Source: Alterinioella nitratireducens (GTDB lineage Bacteria > Pseudomonadota > Alphaproteobacteria > Rhodobacterales > Rhodobacteraceae). From it: a stretch of DNA of 64,000 nucleotides. The position numbers were made by a program, and so were the translations under genes. Below are positions 51,886 to 61,277 of this stretch, piece after piece. The notes beneath the pieces are model-generated. The model did no database searches, was not told the DNA's origin, and saw only the letters and a program-made list of their open reading frames with translations. Location of the stretch: NCBI RefSeq assembly GCF_013155465.1, contig NZ_JABJVX010000003.1, positions 340,186 to 404,185 on the forward strand. The letters are read 5' to 3'. Position 1 is the stretch's first letter. Each line of letters opens with the position of its first letter.

Positions 51886-52833
51886 TCACAGCGCGCGGAC
51901 GGGGCAATCATCCATCAACGCCTCGGCATCCGAGCGGCGGCACAGCGCGGTCGCCTCGGTCATCACCGCGGCACTTGCCGCGGCCACGCCGTGTTGCAGG
52001 GCGATCTCGGGCGCGTCACCCCGCGCCAGGGCGACCGCGAACCCGGCCACGAAACTGTCGCCCGCCCCGGTTCTTGAGCGCACCGGCACCCGGGCCGCGG
52101 TGCAGAACCAGCGCCCCGCACCCGTGACCAGCACCGACCCCTCGGCCCCGCGCGCCAGCACCACCATGCGCGCCACGCGCCGCGCAACCAGATCGGCGGC
52201 AAGGTCCGCGCTGGCGGCGCTGTCGGGAAGGTCGCGTCCGGCAAGCTCCTCGGCCTCGGCATGATCGAGCCGCAGCAGCTCCAGCCCCTGGATGCGCCCT
52301 TGCGCGATGGCGGCCAGCGCCGGGCCGGAACTGTCGAGGATCACGCCCGCCCCCTGCGCCTCCGCGATCGCCACCAGCCAGGCGGCGAAATCGTCGGGAA
52401 ACCCCTCCGGCTGGCTGCCAGACAGGATCGCCAGCCCACCGGACGGCAGGGAAGCCGCGATCTCATCCTGCGCGCGGGCCAGGTCATCTTGCCGCCACTC
52501 CGGGCCGGGAAAGACAAACCGGTATTGCGCGCCGCTGCTGCGGTCGGTGACGGAGAGATTCTGGCGCGTGTCACCGGGGGCCGCGACGCAGCGCGCCGTC
52601 ACCCCCTCACGGTCCAGCAACCCCCGCAAGGTCTCGCCCGCCGCACCGCCCACGGCCACCAGCGCCACGCTGGTCCCGCCAAGCTCGGCCAGGGCGCGGC
52701 TGATATTGATGCCGCCGCCGCCGGGATCCATCCGGGGGGCGTCACAGCGCAGTTTGGGCCCCGGTTCCACCTCGGCTGCGGAACTGTCCAGGTCCACCGC
52801 CGGGTTCAGCGTTATCGTCAGGATCTCGCGCAT
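51886..52833 (-). CDS. PfkB-family sugar kinase (1-phosphofructokinase-like)
   Basis: The 315-residue kinase has the PfkB motifs: TLNPAVDLD at the start, MDPGGGGINISRALAELGG, LSGSQPEGFPDDF and the C-terminal RTGAGDSFVAGFAVALARG with anion hole and catalytic Asp. The N-terminal pattern matches fructose-1-phosphate or tagatose-6-phosphate kinases. Start ATG 52833 (MREILTITLNP). It lies 25 bp after the SDR gene on the same strand. Confidence 0.85.
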   Translation of the reverse strand: MREILTITLNPAVDLDSSAAEVEPGPKLRCDAPRMDPGGGGINISRALAELGGTSVALVAVGGAAGETLRGLLDREGVTARCVAAPGDTRQNLSVTDRSSGAQYRFVFPGPEWRQDDLARAQDEIAASLPSGGLAILSGSQPEGFPDDFAAWLVAIAEAQGAGVILDSSGPALAAIAQGRIQGLELLRLDHAEAEELAGRDLPDSAASADLAADLVARRVARMVVLARGAEGSVLVTGAGRWFCTAARVPVRSRTGAGDSFVAGFAVALARGDAPEIALQHGVAAASAAVMTEATALCRRSDAEALMDDCPVRAL

Positions 52834-52858
52834 GTCAGCCCCCTTTTCACGCCACAAT

Positions 52859-53614
52859 CTAGGGCAGACGCAGGCCCCCATCCAGCCGGATCGTCTCGCC
52901 GTTCAGATAGGCCATCTCGATGATGAAACGGACCGTGCGGGCGAACTCCTGCGGATCGCCGAGGCGGCGGGGAAAGACCACGTCGGCGGCCAGACTGTCC
53001 ATCATCTCCTGCCCCAGGCTTTCCAGCATCGGGGTCAGGAACAGACCCGGCGCGATGGCCATGCAGCGAATGCCAAGCGAGGCGAGGTCGCGCGCCACCG
53101 GCAGGGACAGCCCCGCCACCCCGGCCTTGGAGGACGCATAGGCCGCCTGCCCCTTCTGCCCGTCATAGGCCGCAATGGAGGCCGTGTTGACGATGACGCC
53201 GCGTTCGCCATCGGCATTGGGATCGTTCCTGGCCATCTCGGCCGCGGCCAGCCGCGCGACATTGAAGGCGCCGACCAGGTTGATGTCGATGGTGCGCTGG
53301 AAGTCGGCCAATGGGAACGGCCCCCTGGAGCCGACCGTCTTGGCCCCGGTCACGATCCCCGCGCAATTGACGACGCCGGTGATGCCGCCCATCCGGGCCG
53401 AGGCCAGCGCAACGCCCTCCGCAACACTCTCCTCCGAGGTCACATCGACTTTTACGAACCCGCCCCCGATCTCGTCGGCCACCGCCTGCCCCTTGTCGGC
53501 ATCGCGGTCGAACAGGGCAACCTGCGCCCCCGCCCCCGCCAGGTAGCGCGCCGTCGCCTCGCCGAGGCCGCTGGCCCCGCCGGTCACGATCAGTCTTGCC
53601 GTTGAAATATCCAT
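52859..53614 (-). CDS. SDR dehydrogenase (3-hydroxyacyl-CoA dehydrogenase type II-like)
   Basis: The 251-residue short-chain dehydrogenase has TGGASGLGEATARYL (NAD site), NCAGI, IDINLVGAFNVAR and the catalytic YASSKAG preceded by NTASIAAYDGQKGQ. It resembles the HSD17B10 group that oxidises 3-hydroxyacyl-CoA or 2-methyl-3-hydroxybutyryl-CoA. Start ATG 53614; a GTG one codon upstream is possible. It has its own promoter and operator inside the end region of aglK, so it need not belong to the agl operon. Confidence 0.85.
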   Translation of the reverse strand: MDISTARLIVTGGASGLGEATARYLAGAGAQVALFDRDADKGQAVADEIGGGFVKVDVTSEESVAEGVALASARMGGITGVVNCAGIVTGAKTVGSRGPFPLADFQRTIDINLVGAFNVARLAAAEMARNDPNADGERGVIVNTASIAAYDGQKGQAAYASSKAGVAGLSLPVARDLASLGIRCMAIAPGLFLTPMLESLGQEMMDSLAADVVFPRRLGDPQEFARTVRFIIEMAYLNGETIRLDGGLRLP

Positions 53615-53633
53615 CACGCCATCCCCCTTGAAT

Positions 53634-53647
53634 TGAACATGTGTTCA
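53634..53647. promoter_or_regulatory. operator overlapping SDR promoter
   Basis: TGAACA and TGTTCA flank 2 nt, a perfect inverted repeat, 20 bp before the SDR start and covering the last base of the predicted -10 and the start region. The TGAAC half-site is shared with the RND operators at 20287 and 20334, though with a 4-bp instead of 6-bp spacer between TGAAC and GTTCA. Confidence 0.6.
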
Positions 53648-53674
53648 GTTATCAGGCGCGGGCGATCCGGTCAA
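53646..53674 (-). promoter_or_regulatory. promoter of SDR-pfkB genes
   Basis: On the minus strand TTGACC (53674-53669) and TAACTG (53651-53646) with 17-bp spacing; the -35 is just past the aglK stop codon. Confidence 0.5.
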
Positions 53675-53678
53675 ATCC

Positions 53679-54770
53679 TCAGCGGTAATGCAGCGAGACG
53701 CCGTCGCGGAAGACATGCACCTTTTCCGGCGGGGCCGACATGCGCAGGGTCTTGTGGCGGTCGTCGGAATGCACGCCGGGGCGCTTGCCGATCACCGGAT
53801 CCTGGCCGGTCGCGGCCTCGAAATACAGAAGCGTCACTTCGCCCAGGGCTTCCGTGATGGCGACCTTGCCCTCATAGGCGAAATCGGCGCTGTCGGTGAC
53901 GACCATATCCTCGGGCCGGATGCCGACACGCACCCGCGCGCCCTGATCATCAGCGTTCGAGGGGTAATCAGACACGATCGTGCCGCCGCCCTGATCCGTC
54001 TGCACCCGCGTCTGCGCGCCGGTTTCGACGATCTCGCCCGCCAGCAGGTTCATCTGCGGGCTGCCGATGAATTGCGCCACGAACTCGCTGTTGGGCCGCT
54101 CGTAAAGCTCCAGCGGCGTGCCGACCTGGGCGATGCCCTTGTTGGCCAGCACCACGATGCGGCTGGCCAGTGTCATCGCCTCGACCTGGTCATGGGTGAC
54201 GTAAATCATGGTCGAGTCGGGCATCTGCTCCTTCAGCTGCGCGATCTCGATCCGGGTCGCCACGCGCAGGGCCGCGTCGAGATTCGAGAGCGGCTCATCG
54301 AAGAGATAGACCTTGGGGTCGCGCACGATGGCCCGGCCAATGGCCACCCGCTGACGCTGCCCGCCCGACAGCGCCTTGGGCAGGCGGTCAAGGTATTCCT
54401 TCAATTGCAGCTTTTCCGCCGCGCCATTGACTGCCTCGTCGATCTCGGCCTTGGACTTGCCCGCGATGTTAAGCGCGAAGGCCATGTTGTCGCGCACCGT
54501 CATATGCGGATAAAGCGCGTAGGTCTGAAACACCATCGCAATGCCGCGCTGCGAGGGGGGCACGTCGTTCATCACCTGCCCGTCGATGGTGAAAGTCCCG
54601 CCCGAGATCTTCTCCAGCCCCGCCACCATGCGCAGAAGCGTGGACTTGCCGCAGCCCGAGGGCCCGACAAAGACGATCAGTTCGCCCGTCTCGATGTCGA
54701 GATTGATGTCGTTCAGGACATTCACATCGCCATAGGATTTGGCGACACCTTTCAGGATCAGATCGGCCAT
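53679..54770 (-). CDS. aglK: alpha-glucoside ABC transporter ATPase
   Basis: The 363-residue ATPase has Walker A GPSGCGKST, signature LSGGQRQRVAIGRA, Walker B VYLFDEPLSNLD, VTHDQVEAMTLASRI and a C-terminal TOBE/regulatory domain, of the MalK/UgpC type. It powers the AglF-AglG channel. It is the last agl gene, after the glucosidase. Confidence 0.92.
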   Translation of the reverse strand: MADLILKGVAKSYGDVNVLNDINLDIETGELIVFVGPSGCGKSTLLRMVAGLEKISGGTFTIDGQVMNDVPPSQRGIAMVFQTYALYPHMTVRDNMAFALNIAGKSKAEIDEAVNGAAEKLQLKEYLDRLPKALSGGQRQRVAIGRAIVRDPKVYLFDEPLSNLDAALRVATRIEIAQLKEQMPDSTMIYVTHDQVEAMTLASRIVVLANKGIAQVGTPLELYERPNSEFVAQFIGSPQMNLLAGEIVETGAQTRVQTDQGGGTIVSDYPSNADDQGARVRVGIRPEDMVVTDSADFAYEGKVAITEALGEVTLLYFEAATGQDPVIGKRPGVHSDDRHKTLRMSAPPEKVHVFRDGVSLHYR

Positions 54771-54773
54771 ATT

Positions 54774-56417
54774 TCAGGTCTCCTCATGGGCGAACAGGGC
54801 CTGCCAGGGCCCGATATGCTGTGCGTCGGGGGTTGCGAAGGGGGCATCCTCGCACAGGGTCCAGTTGCCATCCGGCAGGGCGATGTCCTGGCCCGCATCG
54901 CTCAGGTTGAAGGCGCAGAGCAGGCGCTGGCCGTCATGGGACCGGGTGAAGATCACGACGCCCTCCTCGGCGCGGATCAGGGTGAAATCCCCCTTGGCCA
55001 GCGCCGGGTAACGTCCGCGAAACGCGATCATGGCGCGGTAAAAGTCCAGCATCGCGTCGGGCTGCGCGTTCTGCACCGAGACGGCGCGCGCCACATGTTC
55101 CATCGCGATGGGCAGCCACGGCTTGCCATCCGAGAACCCGGCATTGCGGTTATCGGCCACCCAGGGCATCGGCGTGCGGCAGCCGTCGCGGCCCTTGAAC
55201 TTGGGCCAGAACCTTATGCCGTAGGGATCTTGCAGATCCTCATAGGCGACATAGGCCTCGCTCAGCCCCAGTTCCTCGCCCTGGTAGAGGCAGACCGAGC
55301 CGCGCAGGCTGAGCAGCAGCGCGGCGTAGGTCCGGTAGGCCGCATCGGACAGTTGCCAGCGCGTCGCGTGGCGGATCACGTCATGGTTGGAGAAGGCCCA
55401 ACAGGCCCATCCGTCGCCGACGCCGGCCTCGAACTCCCTCAACACCCCGCCGACGCGGTCCGCCGTGGGGGAGACGCCGGACAGGAAATCGAAGCTGTAG
55501 CACATCTGCACCTTGTCATTGCCCGAGGTATAGGCGGCCTGGATTTCCTGGCCCCGCTGCGCATCGCCGACCTCGCCCACGGCGACGGCGGAGAACTCGT
55601 CCAGCACCGCGCGGAAGCGCTTGAGGAAGGCCAGGTTTTCGGGCTGGTTCTTGTCGTAGAGGTGATCTTGCCAGTTATAGGGGTTCACTTCAGGCGCGAT
55701 AGTGGCGTTGCGCTGATCGGGGTCCAGCGCCGGGTTGTCGCGCAACTCCTTGTCGTGGAAGTAGAAATTGATCGTGTCGAGGCGGAAGCCATCGACGCCC
55801 CGCTCCAGCCAGAACCGCGCCACATCCAGCAGCGCATCCTGCACATCCGGGTTATGCAGGTTCAGGTCGGGCTGCGAGGTCAGGAAGTTGTGCAGGTAAT
55901 ACTGCATCCGCTCGCCATCCCATTCCCAGGCCGAGCCGCCGAAGATCGACAGCCAGTTGTTGGGCGGCGTGCCGTCGGGTTTGGCATCGGCCCAGACATA
56001 CCAATCGGCGCGGGCATTCTCGCGGCTCTGGCGGCTTTCCTGGAACCAGGCATGCTGGTCCGACGAATGGCTCAGGACGAGGTCTATCAGCACCTTGATA
56101 CCAAGCTCATGCGCCCGCGCGATCAGCGCGTCGAAATCGCCAAGCGACCCGAACATCGGATCGACATCACGGTAATCGGAGACGTCATAGCCGAAATCCA
56201 GCATCGGCGAGCGGAAGAAGGGCGAGATCCAGATCGCATCGACACCGAGGCTGGCGACATGGTCCAGCCGGTGGATGATGCCGCTGAGGTCGCCGATCCC
56301 GTCGCCATTGCTGTCCTGGAAGCTGCGGGGGTAGATCTGGTAGATCACCGCCCCGCGCCACCAGTCCTGATCGGGGGCGTGGACATCCTTGCGGGACATA
56401 TCCTGCATGAGGTTCAT
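54774..56417 (-). CDS. aglA: alpha-glucosidase (GH13)
   Basis: The 547-residue enzyme is a GH13 oligo-glucosidase: VIYQIYPRSFQDSNGDGIGDL, DLVLSHSSDQHAWF, nucleophile Asp in GFRLDTINFYFHDKEL, acid/base Glu in AVAVGEVGD and transition-state Asp in FSNHDVIRHATR. No signal peptide, so it hydrolyses imported alpha-glucosides (maltose, sucrose, trehalose) in the cytoplasm. Placed between aglG and aglK as in Sinorhizobium. Confidence 0.93.
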   Translation of the reverse strand: MNLMQDMSRKDVHAPDQDWWRGAVIYQIYPRSFQDSNGDGIGDLSGIIHRLDHVASLGVDAIWISPFFRSPMLDFGYDVSDYRDVDPMFGSLGDFDALIARAHELGIKVLIDLVLSHSSDQHAWFQESRQSRENARADWYVWADAKPDGTPPNNWLSIFGGSAWEWDGERMQYYLHNFLTSQPDLNLHNPDVQDALLDVARFWLERGVDGFRLDTINFYFHDKELRDNPALDPDQRNATIAPEVNPYNWQDHLYDKNQPENLAFLKRFRAVLDEFSAVAVGEVGDAQRGQEIQAAYTSGNDKVQMCYSFDFLSGVSPTADRVGGVLREFEAGVGDGWACWAFSNHDVIRHATRWQLSDAAYRTYAALLLSLRGSVCLYQGEELGLSEAYVAYEDLQDPYGIRFWPKFKGRDGCRTPMPWVADNRNAGFSDGKPWLPIAMEHVARAVSVQNAQPDAMLDFYRAMIAFRGRYPALAKGDFTLIRAEEGVVIFTRSHDGQRLLCAFNLSDAGQDIALPDGNWTLCEDAPFATPDAQHIGPWQALFAHEET

Positions 56418-56433
56418 TACGTAACTGCCTTGT

Positions 56434-57582
56434 TTACTTGACCGAGCCGGCCAGGAGGCCGCGCACGAGGTAGCGTTGCATTGTGAAGAAGACCAAGAGC
56501 GGCACCGCGATCGAGACGAAGGCCGCCGTGGCCAGGATCCCCCAATCGCCGCCGCGGCTGCCCAGGAGGTCGTCGGCGATGGTGACGGTCATCACGCGGC
56601 TGGCCTCATCGGACGGCAGGAACACCTTGGCGACCAGCAGGTCGTTCCAGGTCCACAGGAACTGGAAGATGGCGAAGCTGGCAAGTGCCGGGAAGGACAG
56701 CGGCAGGATGATCTTGAGGAATATCTGGAAATCCGTGGCTCCATCGACCTTGGCGCTTTCGATGATGTCGCGTGGCAGGCCGACCATGTAGTTTCTGAGC
56801 AGATAGACCGCCAGCGGCAGGCCGAACCCGGTATGGGCCAGCCAGATGCCGACGAAACTCTGCCCGATGCCGATCTGGTTGTGCAGGTTCAAAAGCGGCA
56901 CAAGCGCCAGTTGCAGGGGCACGACCAGCAGGCCGACGACACAGGCGATCAGCAGCCCGCGACCGGGGAAATCCATCCAGGCCAGCGCATAGGCCGCGAA
57001 GGCCGCGATCAGGATCGGGATGATGGTGGCCGGGATCGTCACCGTCAGCGTGTTGATGAAGGCCCGGTCCATCCCGTCCGAGGTCAGGATGGTGCGGTAA
57101 TTGTCCAAGGTGAAATTGGGCGGCGTCTCGGCCGCGAAATAGACGCGCGGACCGCTGCCCGGATCCTCCTCGGAGGTATAGACATAGCTGCCATCGGCGT
57201 TGACCGTCAGCATCCCGCCATCGCGGGTTTCGACCTCTTCGCCCGGCGCATAGGCCGCCGGTTCGCGGCCAAGGATGCCGAAACCGGTGATCTGCGCCTC
57301 ACCGCTGGTGAACTCCGCGGCCACTTCCGCGCTCTCGAAGATGTTGCCCTCGACGATCCAGAGGTCGCCCTCCTGGCGGGGGTCGGCATCGCCGCGCGTG
57401 CGGTAGGTCAGCTCGACCGAGAACGGCGCCACCCACCAGCCCGAGGCGGTGATCTGGTCGCGGTCGCGGAAGGACGAGACGAACAGCCCCACGGTCGGGA
57501 TCAGCCAGGCGATGACCAGGATCAGGACCGAGATATTGACCGCCCATTTCAGCGCGTTGTTCTGTCCGGCGATATTGTCCAT
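56434..57582 (-). CDS. aglG: alpha-glucoside ABC transporter permease AglG
   Basis: The 382-residue permease has TM1 (ISVLILVIAWLIPTVGLFVSS), a long extracytoplasmic insertion (about 45-150, with Gly/Asp-rich VNADGSYVYTSEEDPG) and five further helices with the EAA motif IIESAKVDGATDFQIFLKIILPL. Such an insertion is known from the AglG group. Start overlaps aglF by one base. Confidence 0.9.
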   Translation of the reverse strand: MDNIAGQNNALKWAVNISVLILVIAWLIPTVGLFVSSFRDRDQITASGWWVAPFSVELTYRTRGDADPRQEGDLWIVEGNIFESAEVAAEFTSGEAQITGFGILGREPAAYAPGEEVETRDGGMLTVNADGSYVYTSEEDPGSGPRVYFAAETPPNFTLDNYRTILTSDGMDRAFINTLTVTIPATIIPILIAAFAAYALAWMDFPGRGLLIACVVGLLVVPLQLALVPLLNLHNQIGIGQSFVGIWLAHTGFGLPLAVYLLRNYMVGLPRDIIESAKVDGATDFQIFLKIILPLSFPALASFAIFQFLWTWNDLLVAKVFLPSDEASRVMTVTIADDLLGSRGGDWGILATAAFVSIAVPLLVFFTMQRYLVRGLLAGSVK

Positions 57583-58559
57583 CAGCGCATCTCCTTCTGG
57601 GCCTGGCGGATGTTCCAGATCATCACCGGCAGGACGACGATCATGATCACCACGGCCACGGCGGTCGCCCGCCCGTCATCGCGGAACATGAAGCTCATCA
57701 TGTAGCTTGGCAGGATCTCGGTGCCGAAATTGCCGCCCGTCATGGTGTAGACGATGTCGAAGACCTTGAGCACGAGGATGGTGATCGTGGTCCAGACCAC
57801 GACGATGGTGCCCATGATCTGCGGCACCTTGATGCGGAAGAAGACGCGGAACGGCCCCGCCCCGTCGATGATCGCGGCCTCGATCGTGTCCTCGGGCACG
57901 CCGCGCAGGGCGGCAGAGAGGATCACCATGGCAAAGCCGGTCTGGATCCAGACCAGGATCACCATGAGGAAGAAGTTGTTCCAGAACGGCAGTTGCAGCG
58001 GATCGAGCGGATCGAGCCCCATGCCGTCGCGGATCGCGTTGATGATGCCGATATCGGGATCGCCCGCATAGACGAATTTCCAGATCAGCGAGGCGCCGAC
58101 GAAAGAGATCGCCATCGGCATGAAGATCAGCGATTTGGCGATGTTGCCCCAGGACAGGCGGTCGGTCAGTTGCGCCACCACGAGGCCGAAGAAGGTGGCG
58201 GCGGCGGGCACGACCAGGGCCCAGAGCGCGTTGTTGATCAGCGCGGTCTGGAACTCGGGGTCGCCCGCAAGCGAAGTGTAGTTGCCAAGGCCGATGAACT
58301 CGTTGCCGGCCCGGTTATACATCGACCGGATCAGGCTGCCGATGACCGGGTAGACCAGGTAGATCGACAGCGCCAGGATGGCGGGCAGCAGGAACAGCCA
58401 GGGCCGGATCGCGTTGGCCCGGTTGATGTTGCGCCCGATATTGGGGCCCTTGGCGGGATAGATGACCTTATCGAGCAGCAGGTTCGCGGCATAGAAATAG
58501 CCGACACACCCGAACACACCGACGAAGATCGTGATTGCACCTTGCACCAGCGGTGACAT
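57582..58559 (-). CDS. aglF: alpha-glucoside ABC transporter permease AglF
   Basis: The 325-residue inner-membrane protein has several TM helices and the EAA-type loop DTIEAAIIDGAGPFRVFFRIKVPQI. The start is ATG 58559 (MSPLVQGAITIFVG); a longer frame to 58742 includes intergenic sequence and is not conserved. Confidence 0.9.
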   Translation of the reverse strand: MSPLVQGAITIFVGVFGCVGYFYAANLLLDKVIYPAKGPNIGRNINRANAIRPWLFLLPAILALSIYLVYPVIGSLIRSMYNRAGNEFIGLGNYTSLAGDPEFQTALINNALWALVVPAAATFFGLVVAQLTDRLSWGNIAKSLIFMPMAISFVGASLIWKFVYAGDPDIGIINAIRDGMGLDPLDPLQLPFWNNFFLMVILVWIQTGFAMVILSAALRGVPEDTIEAAIIDGAGPFRVFFRIKVPQIMGTIVVVWTTITILVLKVFDIVYTMTGGNFGTEILPSYMMSFMFRDDGRATAVAVVIMIVVLPVMIWNIRQAQKEMR

Positions 58560-58632
58560 GACCGTGCCCCTCCCCCCTTGAGTTGGCCGTATGGTCCCGG
58601 CCCGCGCGCATGGCGGGCCGGGATCTCGGTGT

Positions 58633-59979
58633 CTACTGGATCGAGTCCCAGCGGTCCTGGATTGACGCCGCCACATCCGCGGCATCCGCGCCGGTGACGT
58701 AATCGACCATGCCGGTCCAGAAGGCGCCCGCGCCGATCTCACCGGGCATCAGGTCCGAGGCGTCGAACCGGAAGGTGGTGGCGTTCAGAAGGATCTCGTT
58801 CATGGCGCGCTGTGCATCCGAGGCGAAGACCTCGGCGTTCGCGTCGCCATAGGGCGTCAGGAAGCCCGATTGCGCCATCCAGATCTCATGCGCGATGGGG
58901 GTTTGCAGGAATTCCATCCACACATTGGCCGCATCGGACGGGTCGGTGATCGCCCAGAGCGTGCCCGCGCCCAGGACCGGGCTGCCGAGGCCCGCCTCTT
59001 CCGAGGCCGGGAAGTAGAAGAAATCCGCATCCGCGTCTTCCGGGAAGAAGGTCGGGATGAAGCTGGCCTGACGGTGCATGTAGCATTCCGCCGGGAAGGT
59101 GAAGAGGCCCGCGGGGCTGTCGCGGAAATCGGTCGTGGCCACGGCCTGCGATCCGCCGCTCACGTAATCCTCGTTGCGGGCGAACTCGCCGAAGGCCTCG
59201 ATCGCGCCGACGACACGCTCGTCGTCGAAGGGAATCTCGTTGGCGACCCATTGGTCATAGACCTCGGGCGGCTGCGTGCGCAGCATCATGTCCTCGACCC
59301 AGTCGGTCGCGGGCCAGCCGGTCGCGGCGCCCGATCCCAGGCCGATGCACCAGGGCGTTTCGCCATCGGCGACGATCTGGTCGGAGAGCGCGCGCAGCTC
59401 TTCCATGGTTTCGGGCACCTCATAGCCCATCTCGTCGAAGGCCTCGGGCGAATACCAGACCAGCGATTTCAGATCGACCTTGTAGAAAAAGCCGAACAGC
59501 TCCTCCTCGCCGTCCTCGTTGGCATAGGTGCCCAGATCGACCCAGGACTGCCCGGCGGCGTAGTTTTCGCGGATCCAGTCGGCGGTGCCCTCGGGCAAGG
59601 GCGTCAGCGCGCCGCGTCCGGCCATGTCCGAGGCCAGGCCCGGCTGCGGGAACACCGCGATATTGGGCGGGCTGTTGGCCTGGATCGAGATCACGATGTC
59701 CTGCTCGAAACTGTCCGAACCGGAATAGTTCACGGTGGCGCCGGTCGCCTCCTCGAAATAGGCGGCGACGCTGTTCATCAGGTCGGCATCGGCACCGGTC
59801 CAGGGGCCGGTGATGCTGAGCGTCTGACCGCTCAGGTCATTGTCCGCGGCGAAGGCCTCGAAACTGTCCCAGCTGAACGCGCCCTCGCCCGGCGCGAACA
59901 TCAGGTGTCCTTCGGCATTGGCGGCCCCGGCTGCCAGCAGCGCGATCCCTGCCACGCCTGCGTATAGCGATGTCTTCAT
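58633..59979 (-). CDS. aglE: alpha-glucoside ABC transporter binding protein
   Basis: The 448-residue extracellular sugar-binding protein has a signal peptide ending AGAANA (about residue 22) and typical family-1 features (LSITGPWTGADADLMNSVAAYFEEATG, YEVPETMEELRALSDQIV). First gene of aglEFGAK, divergent from the LacI regulator; start ATG 59979 with GGGAGGGAATC before it. Confidence 0.93.
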   Translation of the reverse strand: MKTSLYAGVAGIALLAAGAANAEGHLMFAPGEGAFSWDSFEAFAADNDLSGQTLSITGPWTGADADLMNSVAAYFEEATGATVNYSGSDSFEQDIVISIQANSPPNIAVFPQPGLASDMAGRGALTPLPEGTADWIRENYAAGQSWVDLGTYANEDGEEELFGFFYKVDLKSLVWYSPEAFDEMGYEVPETMEELRALSDQIVADGETPWCIGLGSGAATGWPATDWVEDMMLRTQPPEVYDQWVANEIPFDDERVVGAIEAFGEFARNEDYVSGGSQAVATTDFRDSPAGLFTFPAECYMHRQASFIPTFFPEDADADFFYFPASEEAGLGSPVLGAGTLWAITDPSDAANVWMEFLQTPIAHEIWMAQSGFLTPYGDANAEVFASDAQRAMNEILLNATTFRFDASDLMPGEIGAGAFWTGMVDYVTGADAADVAASIQDRWDSIQ

Positions 59980-60049
59980 GATTCCCTCCCGGTTGTCGGC
60001 CCAATCGGGCCTGTCTTGTCTGGATGCACCCGGCATTTACAAAGATTAC

Positions 60050-60061
60050 CAAAGCGCTTTG
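60050..60061. promoter_or_regulatory. LacI-type operator, aglE side
   Basis: CAAAGCGCTTTG, a perfect palindrome with central CG as favoured by LacI-family repressors, 71-82 bp upstream of the aglE start. The same AAAGCGCTTT core recurs at 60217. Confidence 0.75.
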
Positions 60062-60174
60062 ACTGGCTGCACAGTCTCGCAGAATCGCCTGCCTGTCAAT
60101 TGGGCATGTTACCACGGACCAATAAAAACAGGCACTCCCTTCGCAGGCGCAGCATTCCAAACGCAACTCCCCCT

Positions 60175-60204
60175 TTGACAGGCACAAAGGTTCCGGTCTA
60201 GCTT
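60175..60204 (+). promoter_or_regulatory. promoter of lacI-bgl-glk genes
   Basis: TTGACA (60175-60180), 18-bp spacer, TAGCTT (60199-60204); the operator at 60217 begins 13 bp downstream. Confidence 0.5.
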
Positions 60205-60216
60205 CTGCAAATATTG

Positions 60217-60226
60217 AAAGCGCTTT
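60217..60226. promoter_or_regulatory. LacI-type operator, regulator side
   Basis: AAAGCGCTTT, identical core to the aglE-side site, 166 bp from it and 16 bp before the regulator start codon; suggests autorepression and possible looping. Confidence 0.72.
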
Positions 60227-60241
60227 GGTGCCCCTTTGGCG

Positions 60242-61273
60242 ATGAACCTCAAACAACTGGCCGAGACGCTCGGACTGTCGCAAACGACGGTCAGCCGGGC
60301 CATGAACGGCTACCCGGAGGTCAGCGAGGCCACCCGCGCGCGCGTCCATGCCGCCGCCGCGCGGCACAATTACCGCCCCAACACCCGCGCCCGCAGCCTG
60401 GCCACGGGCCGTTCGATGATGATCGGGCATGTGATCCCGGTCTCGACCCGGCACGAGATGATGAACCCGATCTTCTCGGATTTCATCTCGGGCGCGGGCG
60501 AAGCCTATGCCAAGGCCGGGTTCGACATGATGCTGTCGATCGTGCCCGACGACATGGAGGACAGCGCCTATCGCGCGCTGGCCCGGCGGCAATCGGTCGA
60601 TGGCATCGTCATTCACGGCCCCCGCGCCGACGATCCGCGCATCGCGTTGCTGAAAGAGATCGGCCTGCCCTTCGTGGTGCACGGCCGCGCCTCGGACGCG
60701 CCCGCCGATTTCTCCTGGGTCGATGTCAACAACCGCCGCGCCTTTGCCCGCGCGACCGAACTGCTCTGCGATCTCGGGCACCGGCGCATCGCGCTGATCA
60801 ACGGGCTGGAGGACATGGATTTTGCCCGCCGCCGCCGCGAAGGCGTCGAGATGACGTTGCGCGCGCGCGGGCTGGAGGTGAACCCCGACTGGATGAGCAG
60901 CGACGAGATGACCGAGCATTACGGCCACGCCAGCGCGGCGCGGATGCTGGCCGGTGACCCTGCCCCCACGGCCTTCCTGGTCTCCTCCATGATCCCGGCC
61001 ATCGGCGTGCGCCGCGCGGTCGAGGATGCGGGGCTGAAACTGGGCCGCGACATCAGCGTGATCACCCATGACGATGCGCTGAGCTACCTCGGCAATGGCG
61101 GCGATGTGCCGATCTTCACCGCCACCCGTTCCTCGGTGCGCGAGGCGGGGCGCATCGCCGGCACCCTGCTGCTAGAGATGATCGCAGATCCCGGCGGCCC
61201 GCCCCTGCAAACCTTGCTTGAGGCCGAATTGATGCTCGGCCAATCCACCGGCCCCGTGCCAAGACCGGAGTGA
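60242..61273 (+). CDS. aglR: LacI-family regulator of alpha-glucoside uptake
   Basis: The 343-residue protein has the LacI helix-turn-helix (NLKQLAETLGLSQTTVSRAMNGYPEVSEATRARV) and a periplasmic-binding-like effector domain (DGIVIHGPRADDPRI, VDVNNRRAFARATELL). Start ATG 60242; a TTG two codons before is possible. Divergent from aglE; 4 bp before the GH1 gene. Confidence 0.92.
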   Translation: MNLKQLAETLGLSQTTVSRAMNGYPEVSEATRARVHAAAARHNYRPNTRARSLATGRSMMIGHVIPVSTRHEMMNPIFSDFISGAGEAYAKAGFDMMLSIVPDDMEDSAYRALARRQSVDGIVIHGPRADDPRIALLKEIGLPFVVHGRASDAPADFSWVDVNNRRAFARATELLCDLGHRRIALINGLEDMDFARRRREGVEMTLRARGLEVNPDWMSSDEMTEHYGHASAARMLAGDPAPTAFLVSSMIPAIGVRRAVEDAGLKLGRDISVITHDDALSYLGNGGDVPIFTATRSSVREAGRIAGTLLLEMIADPGGPPLQTLLEAELMLGQSTGPVPRPE

Positions 61274-61277
61274 CCCC

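Noticed and set aside
53688-56441. Open frame of 917 codons opposite aglK and aglA
   Set aside because: Shadow of the two agl genes.
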